A stretch of DNA of 64,000 nt from Bursaphelenchus xylophilus (GCA_904066235.2 CAJFCV020000001.1:11093291-11157290); one strand, 5' to 3'; shown: positions 20,339 to 29,112, counted from the stretch's first letter. The notes: generated from the letters alone by a model not told the origin. Numbers and translations: made by a program.

Positions 20339-20465
20339 AACCCATCTCTCGAATCAGTGAATCTTTGGAACACATTTCCCGTCCCTACTTTCAATGTCCC
20401 AATTCCGGCCCAGGACGGCACCTACATGGCCGAGACCCTAACCAACGATTTAGACAACATGGAAT
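20339..20465 (+). CDS. Module exon Y2
   Basis: Exon between TTTTTCAG and GTAAGT encoding a segment that includes ESVNLWNTFPVPTFNVPIP, followed by the shared PAQDGTYMAE end. The same frame is open in Y4 (21610-21737). Confidence 0.4.
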
Positions 20466-20496
20466 GTAAGTTTTGATGGTTTTTTGTAGTTGAGGA

Positions 20497-20866
20497 CAGA
20501 GATTGCCACGGCTTCGGAGCCGGCTCTTGGCTCCGGCTCCGAGCCGGGAGTCAGAGCCGGAGCCGGAAATTTTGGGTGCGGCTCCGGCTCCCGAGCCCAA
20601 AGTCGGAGCCAGGCTTCCCAGCGGTCAGAAAAGTAAAAATTTCGTGATCTTGTTAAACCAAATTGCTTGAAAAATACTGGGAAGGGTGTGTTGCATACGA
20701 CTCGGCTGCAAAAACCTTTGGTGTATGATCTCTGGCACTAATAACTTTTATTTTTGGAAAAGTATTTTTAAAAAAATTTTTGCTCGGTAGCCGAGATTTG
20801 GAGCCGGAGACCTTTTTAAATTTTTCATGGGAGCCGGAGCCGAAATTTTGACCGTGGCAATCTCTG
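20497..20866. mobile_element. hAT-type non-autonomous element (370 bp)
   Basis: The ends are CAGAGATTGCCACGG and its inverse CCGTGGCAATCTCTG. An exact 8-bp duplication GTTGAGGA flanks it (20489-20496 and 20867-20874). An 8-bp target duplication and CAGAG-type ends are characteristic of hAT transposons. The left part is GC-rich with many GGAGCCGG and GGCTCCGG repeats. It sits in the intron between module exons Y2 and X2 and has no transposase. Confidence 0.85.
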
Positions 20867-20945
20867 GTTGAGGATATTAGGGAACTGTTCGGATTGTTGT
20901 TACTTGTTTTTTTGGTGGTTCCTCAATTGATTATTTTATTTTCAG

Positions 20946-21003
20946 ATATTGGTCCAAGATTTCACTGCCGTATCCCTAATGTTTACCACCCATTTTTTGC
21001 TAT
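20946..21003 (+). CDS. Module exon X2 (58 bp)
   Basis: Short exon after TTTTCAG and before GTAAGTTG. Joined to Y2 and to the next Y exon (21071-21213), the phases agree and the reading frame stays open through YIGPRFHC and a His/Pro-rich exon. The near-identical copy X4 is at 21848-21905. Confidence 0.4.
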
Positions 21004-21070
21004 GTAAGTTGTTGTTTCACCCTTGATTTTAGCCTGGTTTTTTCTCAAACTATATGGTATATATTTTCAG

Positions 21071-21213
21071 AAACCTAAACATCACCTTCACTCACGCCAC
21101 ATTCCCCGTTCCATTTGCAACACCCATCCTTCCCTCCCACTCCCACTCGCACCGCACCCCTCCTCCATTTCACTCGCACGACACTCCTCCCCCCATCGCA
21201 CTCTCTTCAGAAT
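21071..21213 (+). CDS. Module exon Y3, His/Pro/Ser-rich variant
   Basis: Starts with the usual AAACCTAAACATCACC but then diverges into a low-complexity His/Ser/Pro-rich segment (SHSHSHRTPPPFHSHD) before the GAAT/GTAAGT donor. It is open in the frame set by X2. Confidence 0.35.
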
Positions 21214-21337
21214 GTAAGTTTTATTGGTAGTTGAGGAAATTACGGAAGGTTTGAGATTATTGTCGATTCTTTTAGAGGGTTCTTCAATTTATTCTTTTAA
21301 TTTGCAGATATCTCCAAGCCCCACGCAACGGATAGCT

Positions 21338-21475
21338 TTAAAAAAGAAAAAAAATGAAAAAAATAAGAAAAAAAAATAGAAAAATAAAAAAAAATATTAA
21401 AAAAAATACAAAAAAAGAAAAAAATGAAAAAAAGAAAAAATAAAAAAAAGAAAAAATAGAAAAAAATAATTTTTT
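21338..21475. repeat. A-rich expansion in module exon X3
   Basis: A-rich run following the conserved ATATCTCCAAGCCCCACGC start of the exon; the frame meets a TGA within the run. Confidence 0.7.
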
Positions 21476-21609
21476 TAAAATGACTTTTATTTTTCTCTTG
21501 TAAAATTAGATTCCCTTATAGTTTACCGCCCATTTGTATCAATGTAAGTTGTTATTTCATTCTCGAATTTTTCATGGATTTTTCTTAAATTAATGATCTA
21601 TTTTTTCAG

Positions 21610-21737
21610 AAATCCAGCTCTCAAATCAGTGAATCTTTGGAACGCATTTCCCAACCCTTCTTTCAACGTCCCAATTCCGGCCAAGGACTGCACCTACATG
21701 GCCGAGACTCAAACCAACGACAGAAACAACATGGAAA
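21610..21737 (+). CDS. Module exon Y4
   Basis: Closest relative of Y2: encodes ALKSVNLWNAFPNPSFNVP followed by PAKDCTYMAETQTND. Bounded by TTTTTTCAG and GTAAGT. Confidence 0.4.
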
Positions 21738-21847
21738 GTAAGTTTTGATGGCTTTTTTTGGTAGTTGAGGAAATATTAGGGAATTCTTCTTGAGATTGTT
21801 GTCACTTGTTTTTTTGGTGGTTCCTCAATTGATTATTTTATTTTCAG

Positions 21848-21905
21848 ATATTGGTCCAAGATTTCACTGCCCTACCCCAAATGTTTACCACCCATTTTTT
21901 ACTAT
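21848..21905 (+). CDS. Module exon X4 (58 bp)
   Basis: Nearly identical to X2, with the same length and splice signals. It is followed by a Y5 exon start at 21976 that is truncated and fused to intron-like sequence near 22012. Confidence 0.35.
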
Positions 21906-22114
21906 GTAAGTTGTTGTTTCACCCTTGATTTTAGCCTGGTTTTTTCCCGAGCTATATGGTATATTTTATTTTCAGAAACCTAAACATCACCTTCATTTAC
22001 GCCACATTCTTGGGGAAACGGATAGTTTGAGATTATTGTCAATTCTTTTTTGAGGGTTCTTCAATTTATTCTTTTAATTTGCAGATATCTCCAAGCCCCA
22101 CGCAACGGATAGCT

Positions 22115-22330
22115 TTAAAAAAGAAAAAAATGAAAAAAGTAAAAAAAAGAAAAAAAAAAAAGAATAAAGGAAGAAAAAAAAATAAAAGAAGAAGCCTCAT
22201 CGCTTCCACTCCCTCCACTTCCATTACTCGCCTTCTTCTACCACTCCCACCACCCTCCTTTCCCTTTCCCTTTCCCCTCCCACTCCCTCCCCTTCACCCA
22301 ATCATCAAAGCCCGCTTTGGTGATTAAAGT
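22115..22330 (+). repeat. A-rich run followed by C/T-rich tract in module exon X5
   Basis: X5 (from 22085) runs through AAAAAAG repeats into a TCC/CTCC-rich stretch that encodes Ser/Pro/Phe repeats in an open frame to about 22325. Low complexity makes its coding status uncertain. Confidence 0.5.
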
Positions 22331-22415
22331 AAGTTGTTTTTTCCCAATTGTAGGCCTTTATTTCGTGTCATAAGTCCAGATACTGCTCGTTCTATTTTTA
22401 CTCTTATTTATTTTC

Positions 22416-22509
22416 ATGGAAATCATCGAGAATCCGTTTCTTGGAGCCCTGGAGAAGTTGGAGAAATCAATGGAGCCCTGGAGGTCCCCACCGCGGAAAG
22501 ATCAGAAAG
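22416..22509 (+). CDS. Possible small exon, 31 codons
   Basis: An ATG-initiated frame (MEIIENPFLGALEKLEKSM) ends at a GTATGC donor. Spliced to the acceptor at 23116 it would terminate after nine more codons, so it is either a short coding exon, a 5' UTR exon with an upstream frame, or chance. Confidence 0.25.
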
Positions 22510-22608
22510 GTATGCCAATTGGGAGTGATAAATTAGGGAATCGAGGTCTAGAAGGGATACTGAGAGCATTTTAGGTGAATAAGAGTTTAGTTTTGTGAAA
22601 AAAGCCCG

Positions 22609-22930
22609 TCATCACGATATATTTTTTCACGCACGTCGGGAATAGACTAAATATCAATTCCTGAAAGTTTTAGCTCGCGCTTTGCGGGTGCCCCGAGATA
22701 TTGAACGTTTTTCGCCGCCGAGAGAGCACGCTAAACATGGAGAGCGGTCAAACAGAAAAACACTTTTAGGCCGTAACTTCGCTAGTTTCGCGCGGAAAAA
22801 AAATTATTTTTTTTTTGTGGAAACATTACTCTTTGTGGTAGAAATAGGCATGAAACATTTCGTGCCGAAGTTCGGCAAAAATTGTCAAAATTTTCGCCGA
22901 CGTCGCACGTATGCTTCCCCTGTTAGGCTG
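22609..22930. repeat. Dispersed repeat, family M2, copy 1
   Basis: Shares long runs with 25740-26010, including GAGAGAGCACGCTAAAC versus GAGAGAGCACACTAAAC and GGAGAGCGGTCAAACAGAAA. Unlike copy 2, its terminal inverted repeats are not evident, so it is probably truncated or diverged at the ends. Confidence 0.65.
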
Positions 22931-23117
22931 ATTTTGTTTGCTTTTTTAGGGTATTTGAGGGAAATAAAATCTGCTGAGGGCTGTAGAAGCAATTTTATGG
23001 TGACTAATGACTAGTGCCATTAGACATGTCGTAATGGCGGTATTTAGAAATTTTTATATTGTTCATTAGGTTTATATTGTTCCAGTTTTTCGCTTTTTAA
23101 TACATTGTTCTTTCAGA

Positions 23118-24784
23118 ATGGCCTTCATCCTTCATGGTTGCCTGATGGTCGACAAGGAAGCTGGAGTGATCGGAAACAAGGAACAAGTCACTCTGCCGAA
23201 ACATGCCTTCCATGGAACGGGCGGCTTGTTTGAAGATTCACAGTTCAATTTGTTTGGTGGTAAGTGAAGTTTCGTTAATAGAGGGTGCCTTTGGTAGATC
23301 CATAGGCTGGAAATCCGTTCTAGTGTGGGTTTGAAAGATGTACAGGTGGCCCAGCCGAAGCTTCCGTCCTTATTTTAAGTATTTCTCCGCCAGTAATGCA
23401 CCAGTTTCTAAAAAATTTATCAAATTGAAGCTGACATACCCCATTTTCTGTCCACCAAATATGATGGGCCCAAGTTCAAGGAGGCTCCCGTACTGACCTT
23501 CCCAAAATTTTCTTTCCAAATTTTGGAGCCCGAAATCGGTGAAACTCGGAAAATTTTTGCAATGATTTTTAATTGAGTTTCTCGGACTTGGGAAATATTC
23601 GAGTCTCTCGCTAAATGAAACTTTTATAAGTAGCAGAAAAAGTTGACGGCAGGCAGCGGAACAGTCATAATTATTCTTCAAGGCATTTCTCTGGTTATTT
23701 TTGGGGTAACAGGCTTAGTTAATCTAAATTAAAAAAAGTTTGATCAAATGAGCGAGACTGTCTACGGTTGTTCGACTTGGTACCTCGCTGAAATATGCGA
23801 AAAAAAAATTTCATCGATTAAAAAAAAAAAAATTCATCGAATTTGGCGACTTTTGTTTTTGCCTGAATCAGAAAGTACTAGGTAGACGAAGAACGGGGTA
23901 CCTCAGCTTCAATTTGGTATATATTTTATAGAAATTGGTGCATTATTGGCGGGGAAATACTTGAAATAAGGATTGACGCTTCGGCTGAACCACCCTGTAG
24001 ATTGCCAAATTTGTCGTCATTTTTTAGCTCTCTGGTGTAATATTTGGTCGTTTTGAGGGTAAAAGTTGATAGCTTTTTGCTCCATGAATTGTCTGATTTA
24101 GTGGTAAAGGACTTGATTATGAAAGATTTGTAGGGGATTTATGTTGTTGATGAGATAGTTAAATTCCGTTTTCAAATTTTTCCATTTGTAGTAAAACATT
24201 GCTTCCAGGTCGCCCGTCCACGTTTGTATATGAATGACAAGTGGTATAAGCCTGAAGAAATTTGAGTGTGGAGCGGCGTCAAGAACAAAATCATCATCGT
24301 TTAGTCCGCACAATGCAAGAAAATTCAAAGGTAAGTGGCGGTTATTGTTATGATATGCTTCATAAAGTAGTAGAACGATACAGAGGCTCCGTTTTCCACC
24401 CTAGAAAAGGAGGACTAGAAAAGTGCTTTGAGCTGTTTTTTGAATTTTACGAATTGCTCCGATAGTTCACCAGCGAGTTTTTGGAAAACAAGTCATTGAG
24501 TTGTGCCATGTCACGCAGTAAAACAATTGGCCAAGGACGGGTAGCTAAGTGTAAGGCAGTGTCTTTAGTTTTGGCATATCATAGTTAGACCCGTAGGAAT
24601 GCATCGGCAAAGCGGCTATTGTAATTCTATTCAATCCAATCGTCGCATTTCCGTATTACTCATGAGATTGTTGAACTTATTTTTGATTTTTTAGTCTTAA
24701 TCTCCATTTCTTACAGATTCCTTCAAGTCACATTACACCTGTCCAAGCAACTTTCCAGCCGAGAAGAAGAATCTACGATTTTAA
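23118..24784 (+). CDS. Small two-exon gene, 69 aa, unknown function
   Basis: Exon 1 begins right after a TTCTTTCAG acceptor-like site (which could be a trans-splice site) with ATG at 23118, and ends in phase 1 at 23259 before GTAAGT. Exon 2 (24717-24784) follows CTTACAG, continues in the right phase and stops at TAA. The product begins MAFILHGCLMVDKEAG and contains HAFHGTGGLFEDSQFNLFG. No signal peptide or domain is recognised. The 1.46-kb intron houses a 655-bp transposable element. Consistent phases favour a real gene, but its small size leaves doubt. Confidence 0.45.
23343..23997. mobile_element. Tc1/mariner-type MITE (655 bp)
   Basis: Terminal arms of about 115 bp are inverted copies: the left starts CAGGTGGCCCAGCCGAAGC and the right ends GCTTCGGCTGAACCACCCTG. 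Both arms share AATTGAAGCTGA and AGTATTTC. TA flanks both ends (23341-23342 and 23998-23999). The element lies in the intron of the small gene at 23118-24784 and lacks a transposase. Confidence 0.8.
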
Positions 24785-24980
24785 TTTGATCTATTTGTTT
24801 TATTTTTATTTTATCTTGCTTGCTTTGAAAGGGGAAGGGGAAATGGGAGAAAAGGGCGGAGAAGGTAAGTAATCGGAATTGGGCTGAATGGTGCTGATGC
24901 TGTAGGTGTGCAACCTAGGACGAAATTCTTATTACTGGGCCGATAGAGAGCCTGTATCTTAGAGATTGATGGTTTAGTCT
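24785..24980. other. Short intergenic stretch
   Basis: GA-rich run near 24830-24865 ending in an AAGGTAAGT donor-like site; no coding frame supported. Confidence 0.3.
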
Positions 24981-24989
24981 GGAAGTGAG

Positions 24990-25410
24990 AGCGCTACGGC
25001 TTTCGGGTCAGGGACAACTCGGGTCGCGACAGGTCGGGTCGACGATAACGTTTAATGTTTTTGCTTCGGGACTTGGGAAAAAGGACTTTTTGGAGAATTG
25101 GAACAAAATTTTGAAATGTTTTTGTTTCGGCACTGGGGAGAAGGATTTTTTTGGAGAATTGAGGTTTATTTTCGATTTTTTTTAGGAAAATAGTGTCTGT
25201 AAGCGACGAGCAAATAAGAAAATCGTATCCATTGATTATGTGTTTAACTGGAAGCACGGGATTTATTCCCGAAGCGAAAAGAGTTCAAAATTTTGTTCTA
25301 ATTCTCCGAAAAATCCTTTTTCCCAAGTTCCGAAGCAAAAATATTCAACGGTATCGTTGACCCGAGGTGTCGTTCACCGATCTGTCCCTGACCCGAAATG
25401 TTAGGACGCG
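24990..25410. mobile_element. Inverted-repeat element, family M3, copy 1 (421 bp, 8-bp TSD)
   Basis: The ends are imperfect inverted repeats that include TTTCGGGTCAGGGACA on the left and TGTCCCTGACCCGAAAT on the right, extended by about 100 bp of weaker pairing. An exact 8-bp duplication GAAGTGAG flanks it (24982-24989 and 25411-25418). A second copy with its own 8-bp duplication is at 27296-27766. The 8-bp TSD points to hAT or a similar superfamily. Confidence 0.8.
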
Positions 25411-25708
25411 GAAGTGAGGGGTACCTAGAATTCCTAGAATTCTTTTAGTTTTTGCGTCTGAAAGGCGTTGAATTATGGCTCGACCGAATTACTTATATCC
25501 TCTGGGACTTTGGGCATTTTCGACCTAGGAGACTGGCATCGTGGAAGGGTAGGATGCATACGGAGGAGGGGATTAGGTCCAGGAAGAACAGTTGGGTTCG
25601 TGAGGGTTGTTTATCCTTTGTTCGGCCGTAAAAGCGCCATTTTTTATCGGTATTGTATTGTTTGAATCGTGTCTCAAAGCTGAAAATGGGAAATCAGTCG
25701 AGGGAAGT

Positions 25709-26148
25709 ACCCCAAGTGCGACGCTCAGATTTTTTAAAATTTTGCACACACGTCGGCCATAGATTAGATATCGATTCCTGAATGTTTTACCTCATGTTTT
25801 GCGAGCGCCACCGGGATATTGAACGATTTTTGCCACCGAGAGAGCACACTAAACGTGGAGAGCGGTCAAACAGAAAAACACTTTTGGCCATGTAGTTTTG
25901 TGCGGAAAAAATTGATTTTTTGTGGAAACCTTACCCTCTATGTTACAAATATGTGTGAAACTCTTCGTGCTGAAATTCGGCAAAAAGTCTAAAATTTTTG
26001 CCGGCTTTTGGTCTAAAAATCTCGGTAGTTTCTGCCAAGAGCGATGTAGAATTCTCGCATATATTTTGGAAAAAATTACTCTAAATTTGTAAAATTGTTC
26101 TAAATTTGTGCCAAGTTTCGTCAAAATCTGAGCGTCGCATTCGGGGTA
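25709..26148. mobile_element. Inverted-repeat element, family M2, copy 2 (about 440 bp)
   Basis: The ends TACCCCAAGTGCGACGCTCA and TGAGCGTCGCATTCGGGGTA are inverted repeats of about 27 bp with few mismatches. TA at each end may be the target duplication. The interior shares sequence with 22635-22900. It sits inside an intron of the split minus-strand gene. Confidence 0.75.
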
Positions 26149-26347
26149 AACTTTCCCTGTGAGCTGATCCTGATCGGTAAGTTCCCGGAATCCGGCGGCC
26201 GGGTGTTCGAGGGACGTTTGGAGGTTGGAGTGCTAGTCGTTCCAGAAAGTGCGTGGACCTTTCGCCGCAATTTTTCCGCACTGTGCGCTTGACCTTTTAC
26301 AACGTGCATTTCGAAAGTCGAAGCGACGTAGGCTTTTTTTTATCTAG

Positions 26348-26919
26348 CAAGGAAAGTACTTCTATGGGGTGTGGAGTTACAGGTCGAGATATATATCAAA
26401 AAATTCGCAAAAATTTTCTGATTCAGAATATATAAAAATTAGCTGCCTAATTTTGGTCTATTAACGAGTTTTATCAATAAATGTATTTCTCGAGGAGAAA
26501 AATCTGCGGCAACAAAAGCGCGCTCGGTCTCTTCCTTCGGAAGAGAGCGGTGTGGCCGAGTGGTTAGAGCGCTAGATTGGGAATCCGAGGGGAACGCGTT
26601 CGGTTCTTTTTGCCACACTAGAACCCATTTTTTACATTGAAACTACTTTTAAGGTGTAGTTGTAATCCAATTTGATATTTGAAGGCTTGTCAAGGCCTCA
26701 GAATTTATTTTAGCACAAAACAAAATTTTTTTATTGGTAAAAACACGGTCAAAAAGACACTTGAAATGGTGTCGCGAGAAAACTTCTGAGGACAAAAACA
26801 TGTCATCAGACCAAAATTAGGCAGCTAATTTTTATATATTCTGAATCAGAAAATTTTTGCGAATTTTTTGATATATATCTCGACCTGTAACTCCACACCC
26901 CATAGAAGTACTTTCCTTG
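26348..26919. mobile_element. Inverted-repeat element, family M1, copy 2 (572 bp), nested
   Basis: Terminal arms of about 110 bp are almost exact inverses (CAAGGAAAGTACTTCTATGG on the left; CCATAGAAGTACTTTCCTTG on the right). The interior matches copy 1 (14690-15143) in reverse orientation but adds a tRNA-like segment. The near-identical arms suggest a younger insertion than copy 1. Confidence 0.85.
26546..26620 (+). pseudogene. tRNA-like sequence (Ser/Leu-type, degenerate)
   Basis: Contains a good A box, TGGCCGAGTGG (26553-26563), with D-arm context GTTAGAGCGC typical of tRNA-Ser/Leu genes. It then has CTAGATTGGGAATCC where the anticodon arm should be (stem imperfect; the loop would read GGG) and a partial B box GGTTC that runs straight into TTTTT, a Pol III stop. 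The acceptor arms do not pair in the normal register. I read it as a tRNA pseudogene or tRNA-derived module inside the MITE, not a working tRNA. Confidence 0.55.
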
Positions 26920-27295
26920 TAAACTGTATCGCGGCGCATTTTTCGCGCGTGACAACAATCGCACGGTGCAAAAAAAGAAGAAAAATGGACTATGCGCCGC
27001 GAAAAATGTATACGCACTTCCTGGAACGACTAGTGGTACTACGCGCGTTCACAAGTCCTGACAATTTTCGCATGCGAAACCTCGATGTCGAAGGTTGATT
27101 CAAGGGGCCTGGAGCTTCTGACCTGCCCGATCTCTGGATGCTAGAATTCGACAAAAGCAGTTCTCTTGGTATTTCATCATCATCCGAACTAAACGCCTCA
27201 TCCAGATCCCCAATTCCTTCTTCAATCATCGCTTGATAGGTCTGTTTTTTCTTCTGCGGCTCCGGTTTGTTCGACTCCTCGACGCTAATCAATTT

Positions 27296-27766
27296 GGCGC
27301 TACGCCGTTTCGGGTCAGGGACAACTCAGGTCGCGGCAGGTCGGGTCAACGATACCGTTTAATACTTTCGCTTCGGGACTGGGAAAAAAGAATTTTTTGG
27401 TTAATTAGAAAAAATTTTCGAAACGTTTTCGCTTTGGGACTGGGGAAAGGATTCTTTGGAGAATTGAGGTTTATTTTTGAAATTTTTAGGAAAATAGTGT
27501 TCATAAGCAAAGAGCAAATAAGAAAATCGTATCCATTGTTTATGTTTTTAACTGGAAGCGCGGGATTTAAACAGAGACAGTGCCAGAGAGTGGAGTAAGA
27601 AGGTAGTCGTAAATTGTATGCAAATAAAAGCGAGCTCATTTCAAAAATTTGTTCAAATTCTTCAAAAAATCCTTCTCCCAAGTCCCGAAGCGAAAATGTT
27701 AAACGGTATGGTTGACCCGAAATGTCATTGACCCGAGCTGTCCCTGACCCGAAATGTCGGGACGCG
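27296..27766. mobile_element. Inverted-repeat element, family M3, copy 2 (471 bp, 8-bp TSD)
   Basis: Same ends as copy 1 (GCGCTACG then TTTCGGGTCAGGGACA on the left; GTCCCTGACCCGAAATGTCG then GGACGCG on the right). The 8-bp duplication ATCAATTT flanks it (27288-27295 and 27767-27774). Open frames of 121 and 141 codons across it are palindrome artefacts. Confidence 0.85.
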
Positions 27767-27924
27767 ATCAATTTAATTTACCTGTCATTTTCGACATGGG
27801 GGGACTCTTGGATTCAGTGATTCCTGAGGGGCCGGCACTGCTCTTGAAGTGTAATACAAATTATTATTTTATTGTAAGGAGTCAAAAAATAGCAAAAGAA
27901 CTTCTGAAGTGCTGAAAAACATAG

Positions 27925-28870
27925 TCAAGAAATAACTTGCCAATTGACAACTTTTGGAGAATCCATTCCGCTTGAAACAATGGCCACGGTGAAGAAAACC
28001 TGCGATAAAATATTCTGTTCGGCCGAAGGAAAGGCCAGAGTGATGAAAAAAGCACCTATCGAGTGCAAGGATACTGGTGAAAGTATAATAAGTCCGCCCT
28101 TGTCACCAACATACGGAATATTATTACTGAATGGCCCACAATAGACTTCACAGCGGTCGAGATAACGAAGGGAAAAGCGGCGGAAAATCTCGCATTCTGA
28201 ATGCCCAGACCTTGGACCTAAAGATACGTGGAAATATATCAGACGGCAGAGTTTTCTGGCCAAAATTTTACCTGGTTCAAAAAGACCGGGCCATACTGAT
28301 AAAAGAATTGTAAACACCAAGTAGTCCCGAACAATAATAACAGGATTCCAATAACTGACTGGTCGGTTAAAATCTCCTTATATGGGACCTTCTGATTGTC
28401 ACTGTCAGCTCCAAAACGAATTTGTTTTTCCGCAGAGTTTCCAGCTCTTTTTCACTGACCTCTCTAAAGTAATGTCATCAATAATGCGGCAACTAATTTT
28501 ACCGATGGATGATCGGAGAATCTTCAAAGAACCACCAGAACATTGCAAAACAAATAACAGTCGCAGTCCCCTGCAAGTATTATACATACAACGCCGGCCA
28601 ACTCCATTCAATTTCGCATAACTCTCCGGCCACGGGCATCGTGAATATCTGGGCCAGTTGAAGATGGGCTGAAGTCCAAGCCACAGAAGTGCCAGACTTT
28701 CGGAGACTTGCCGATTCGGCGATAATAGCACCCAGTGCAGGCCACGAAGTGGCGACAGCGACTCCTTGGAAGAACCGGAGAATAAAAACGGCGCCGAAGC
28801 CGAAGGGAACCATGGAGGGAAAAATCAAGGTGGCACCGGCGGAGATTAGACAGTCGGTTGTAAAGATTAT
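27925..28870 (-). pseudogene. SLC17-type (MFS) anion transporter relic
   Basis: The minus strand encodes a recognisable SLC17/MFS segment: RFFQGVAVATSWPALGAI, then HLQLAQIFTMPVAGELC, then WPALYV and YLQGTA separated by an in-frame TAA near 28577, then PYKEILTDQSVIGILLLLFG and FYQYGPVFLNQ. The last is followed by a short GT-AG intron and FSAAFPFVISTAVKSIVG. At least two frameshifts (near 28410 and near 28137) and one stop interrupt it. The N-terminal transmembrane part is missing; to its right the sequence runs into the satellite. In animals this family carries phosphate, glutamate or other organic anions; this copy is not expected to work. Confidence 0.75.
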
Positions 28871-28975
28871 AGTGAAATGGATCGGGAGTTGTTAGAGAAG
28901 ATGCAAAACTATTTTTAAGTTTTTTAGCAAACTTTTTTGAAACTGGAAGTTACCTATAAAATAAAGTCAATTGGA

Positions 28976-29112
28976 GATGTCGGGCAGAATTGACGAGACC
29001 TATCTCTCTAACCATTGGACAGAGCACAGAATGAAATTTTAACACCGCATTTTTCGCCTTCTTTGGAGCAAGATTGCGGCCGTACCAGGCCGAACATTCT
29101 GATATTATATAC
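28976..29112. repeat. Diverged edge monomer of the satellite
   Basis: This stretch is clearly related to the satellite (GAATTGACGAGACC; ATTCTGATATTATA) but carries many changes. Read on the minus strand it still gives IISECSAWYGRNLAPKKAKN, parallel to IISEFFAQCRRNLIPKKLKL of ordinary monomers. Confidence 0.7.

Larger units (their letters stand above)
19802..22328 (+). repeat. Tandem array of a two-exon gene module (about 5 copies)
   Basis: A module made of exon Y (after TTTTCAG, starting AAACC or AAATCC and ending ATGGAAT/GTAAGT) and exon X (after TTTCAG, starting ATATTGGTCC or ATATCTCC) is repeated. Y exons begin at 19806, 20339, 21071, 21610 and 21976; X exons begin at 20029, 20946, 21308, 21848 and 22085. 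The Y copies at 19806, 20339 and 21610 encode the same frame, with the shared motif PAQDGTYMAE or its variant. Long (A-rich) and short X exons alternate, giving a higher-order unit near 900 bp. X1 and X3 carry stops after their A-rich runs, so a single long protein is unlikely. The protein family is not recognised. Confidence 0.6.
26237..27029. mobile_element. Inverted-repeat element inserted in an exon (793 bp, CTAG TSD)
   Basis: The ends are TCGTTCCAGAAAGTGCGT on the left and ACGCACTTCCTGGAACGA on the right (one mismatch). CTAG flanks both sides (26233-26236 and 27030-27033). Removing the element plus one CTAG rejoins a coding frame on the minus strand. It contains a nested M1 element (26348-26919), so its own sequence is only about 220 bp. 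Confidence 0.75.
25493..27284 (-). pseudogene. Unknown minus-strand gene split by a transposon in an exon
   Basis: Minus-strand pieces: 27284-27030 (after GATTAG; Glu/Asp-rich, segment YQAMIEEGIGDLDEAFSSDD), 26236-26152 (Thr/Ser/Pro-rich, TPTSKRPSNTRPPDSGN) and the last exon 25679-25493 (FETRFKQYNTDKKWRFYGRT, TAA stop). The first two abut exactly when the 793-bp element at 26237-27029 is removed and one CTAG copy is kept, restoring a continuous frame. The second joins the third in phase across an intron (GTTTAC donor, CCCATTTTCAG acceptor) that holds another element. The 5' end is unclear. I do not recognise the protein. The exon insertion probably inactivates this copy unless it is spliced out. 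Confidence 0.6.

Noticed and set aside
23370..23681. 103-codon minus-strand frame
   Set aside because: Falls inside the 655-bp Tc1/mariner-type MITE and shows no transposase motif.
26546..26620. Functional tRNA gene
   Set aside because: The A box is good, but the anticodon stem is mispaired, the B box is broken by TTTTT and the acceptor arms do not pair in the normal register.
27233..27771. Frames of 121 (+) and 141 (-) codons
   Set aside because: Both lie across the M3 inverted-repeat element and mirror each other because of its arms.
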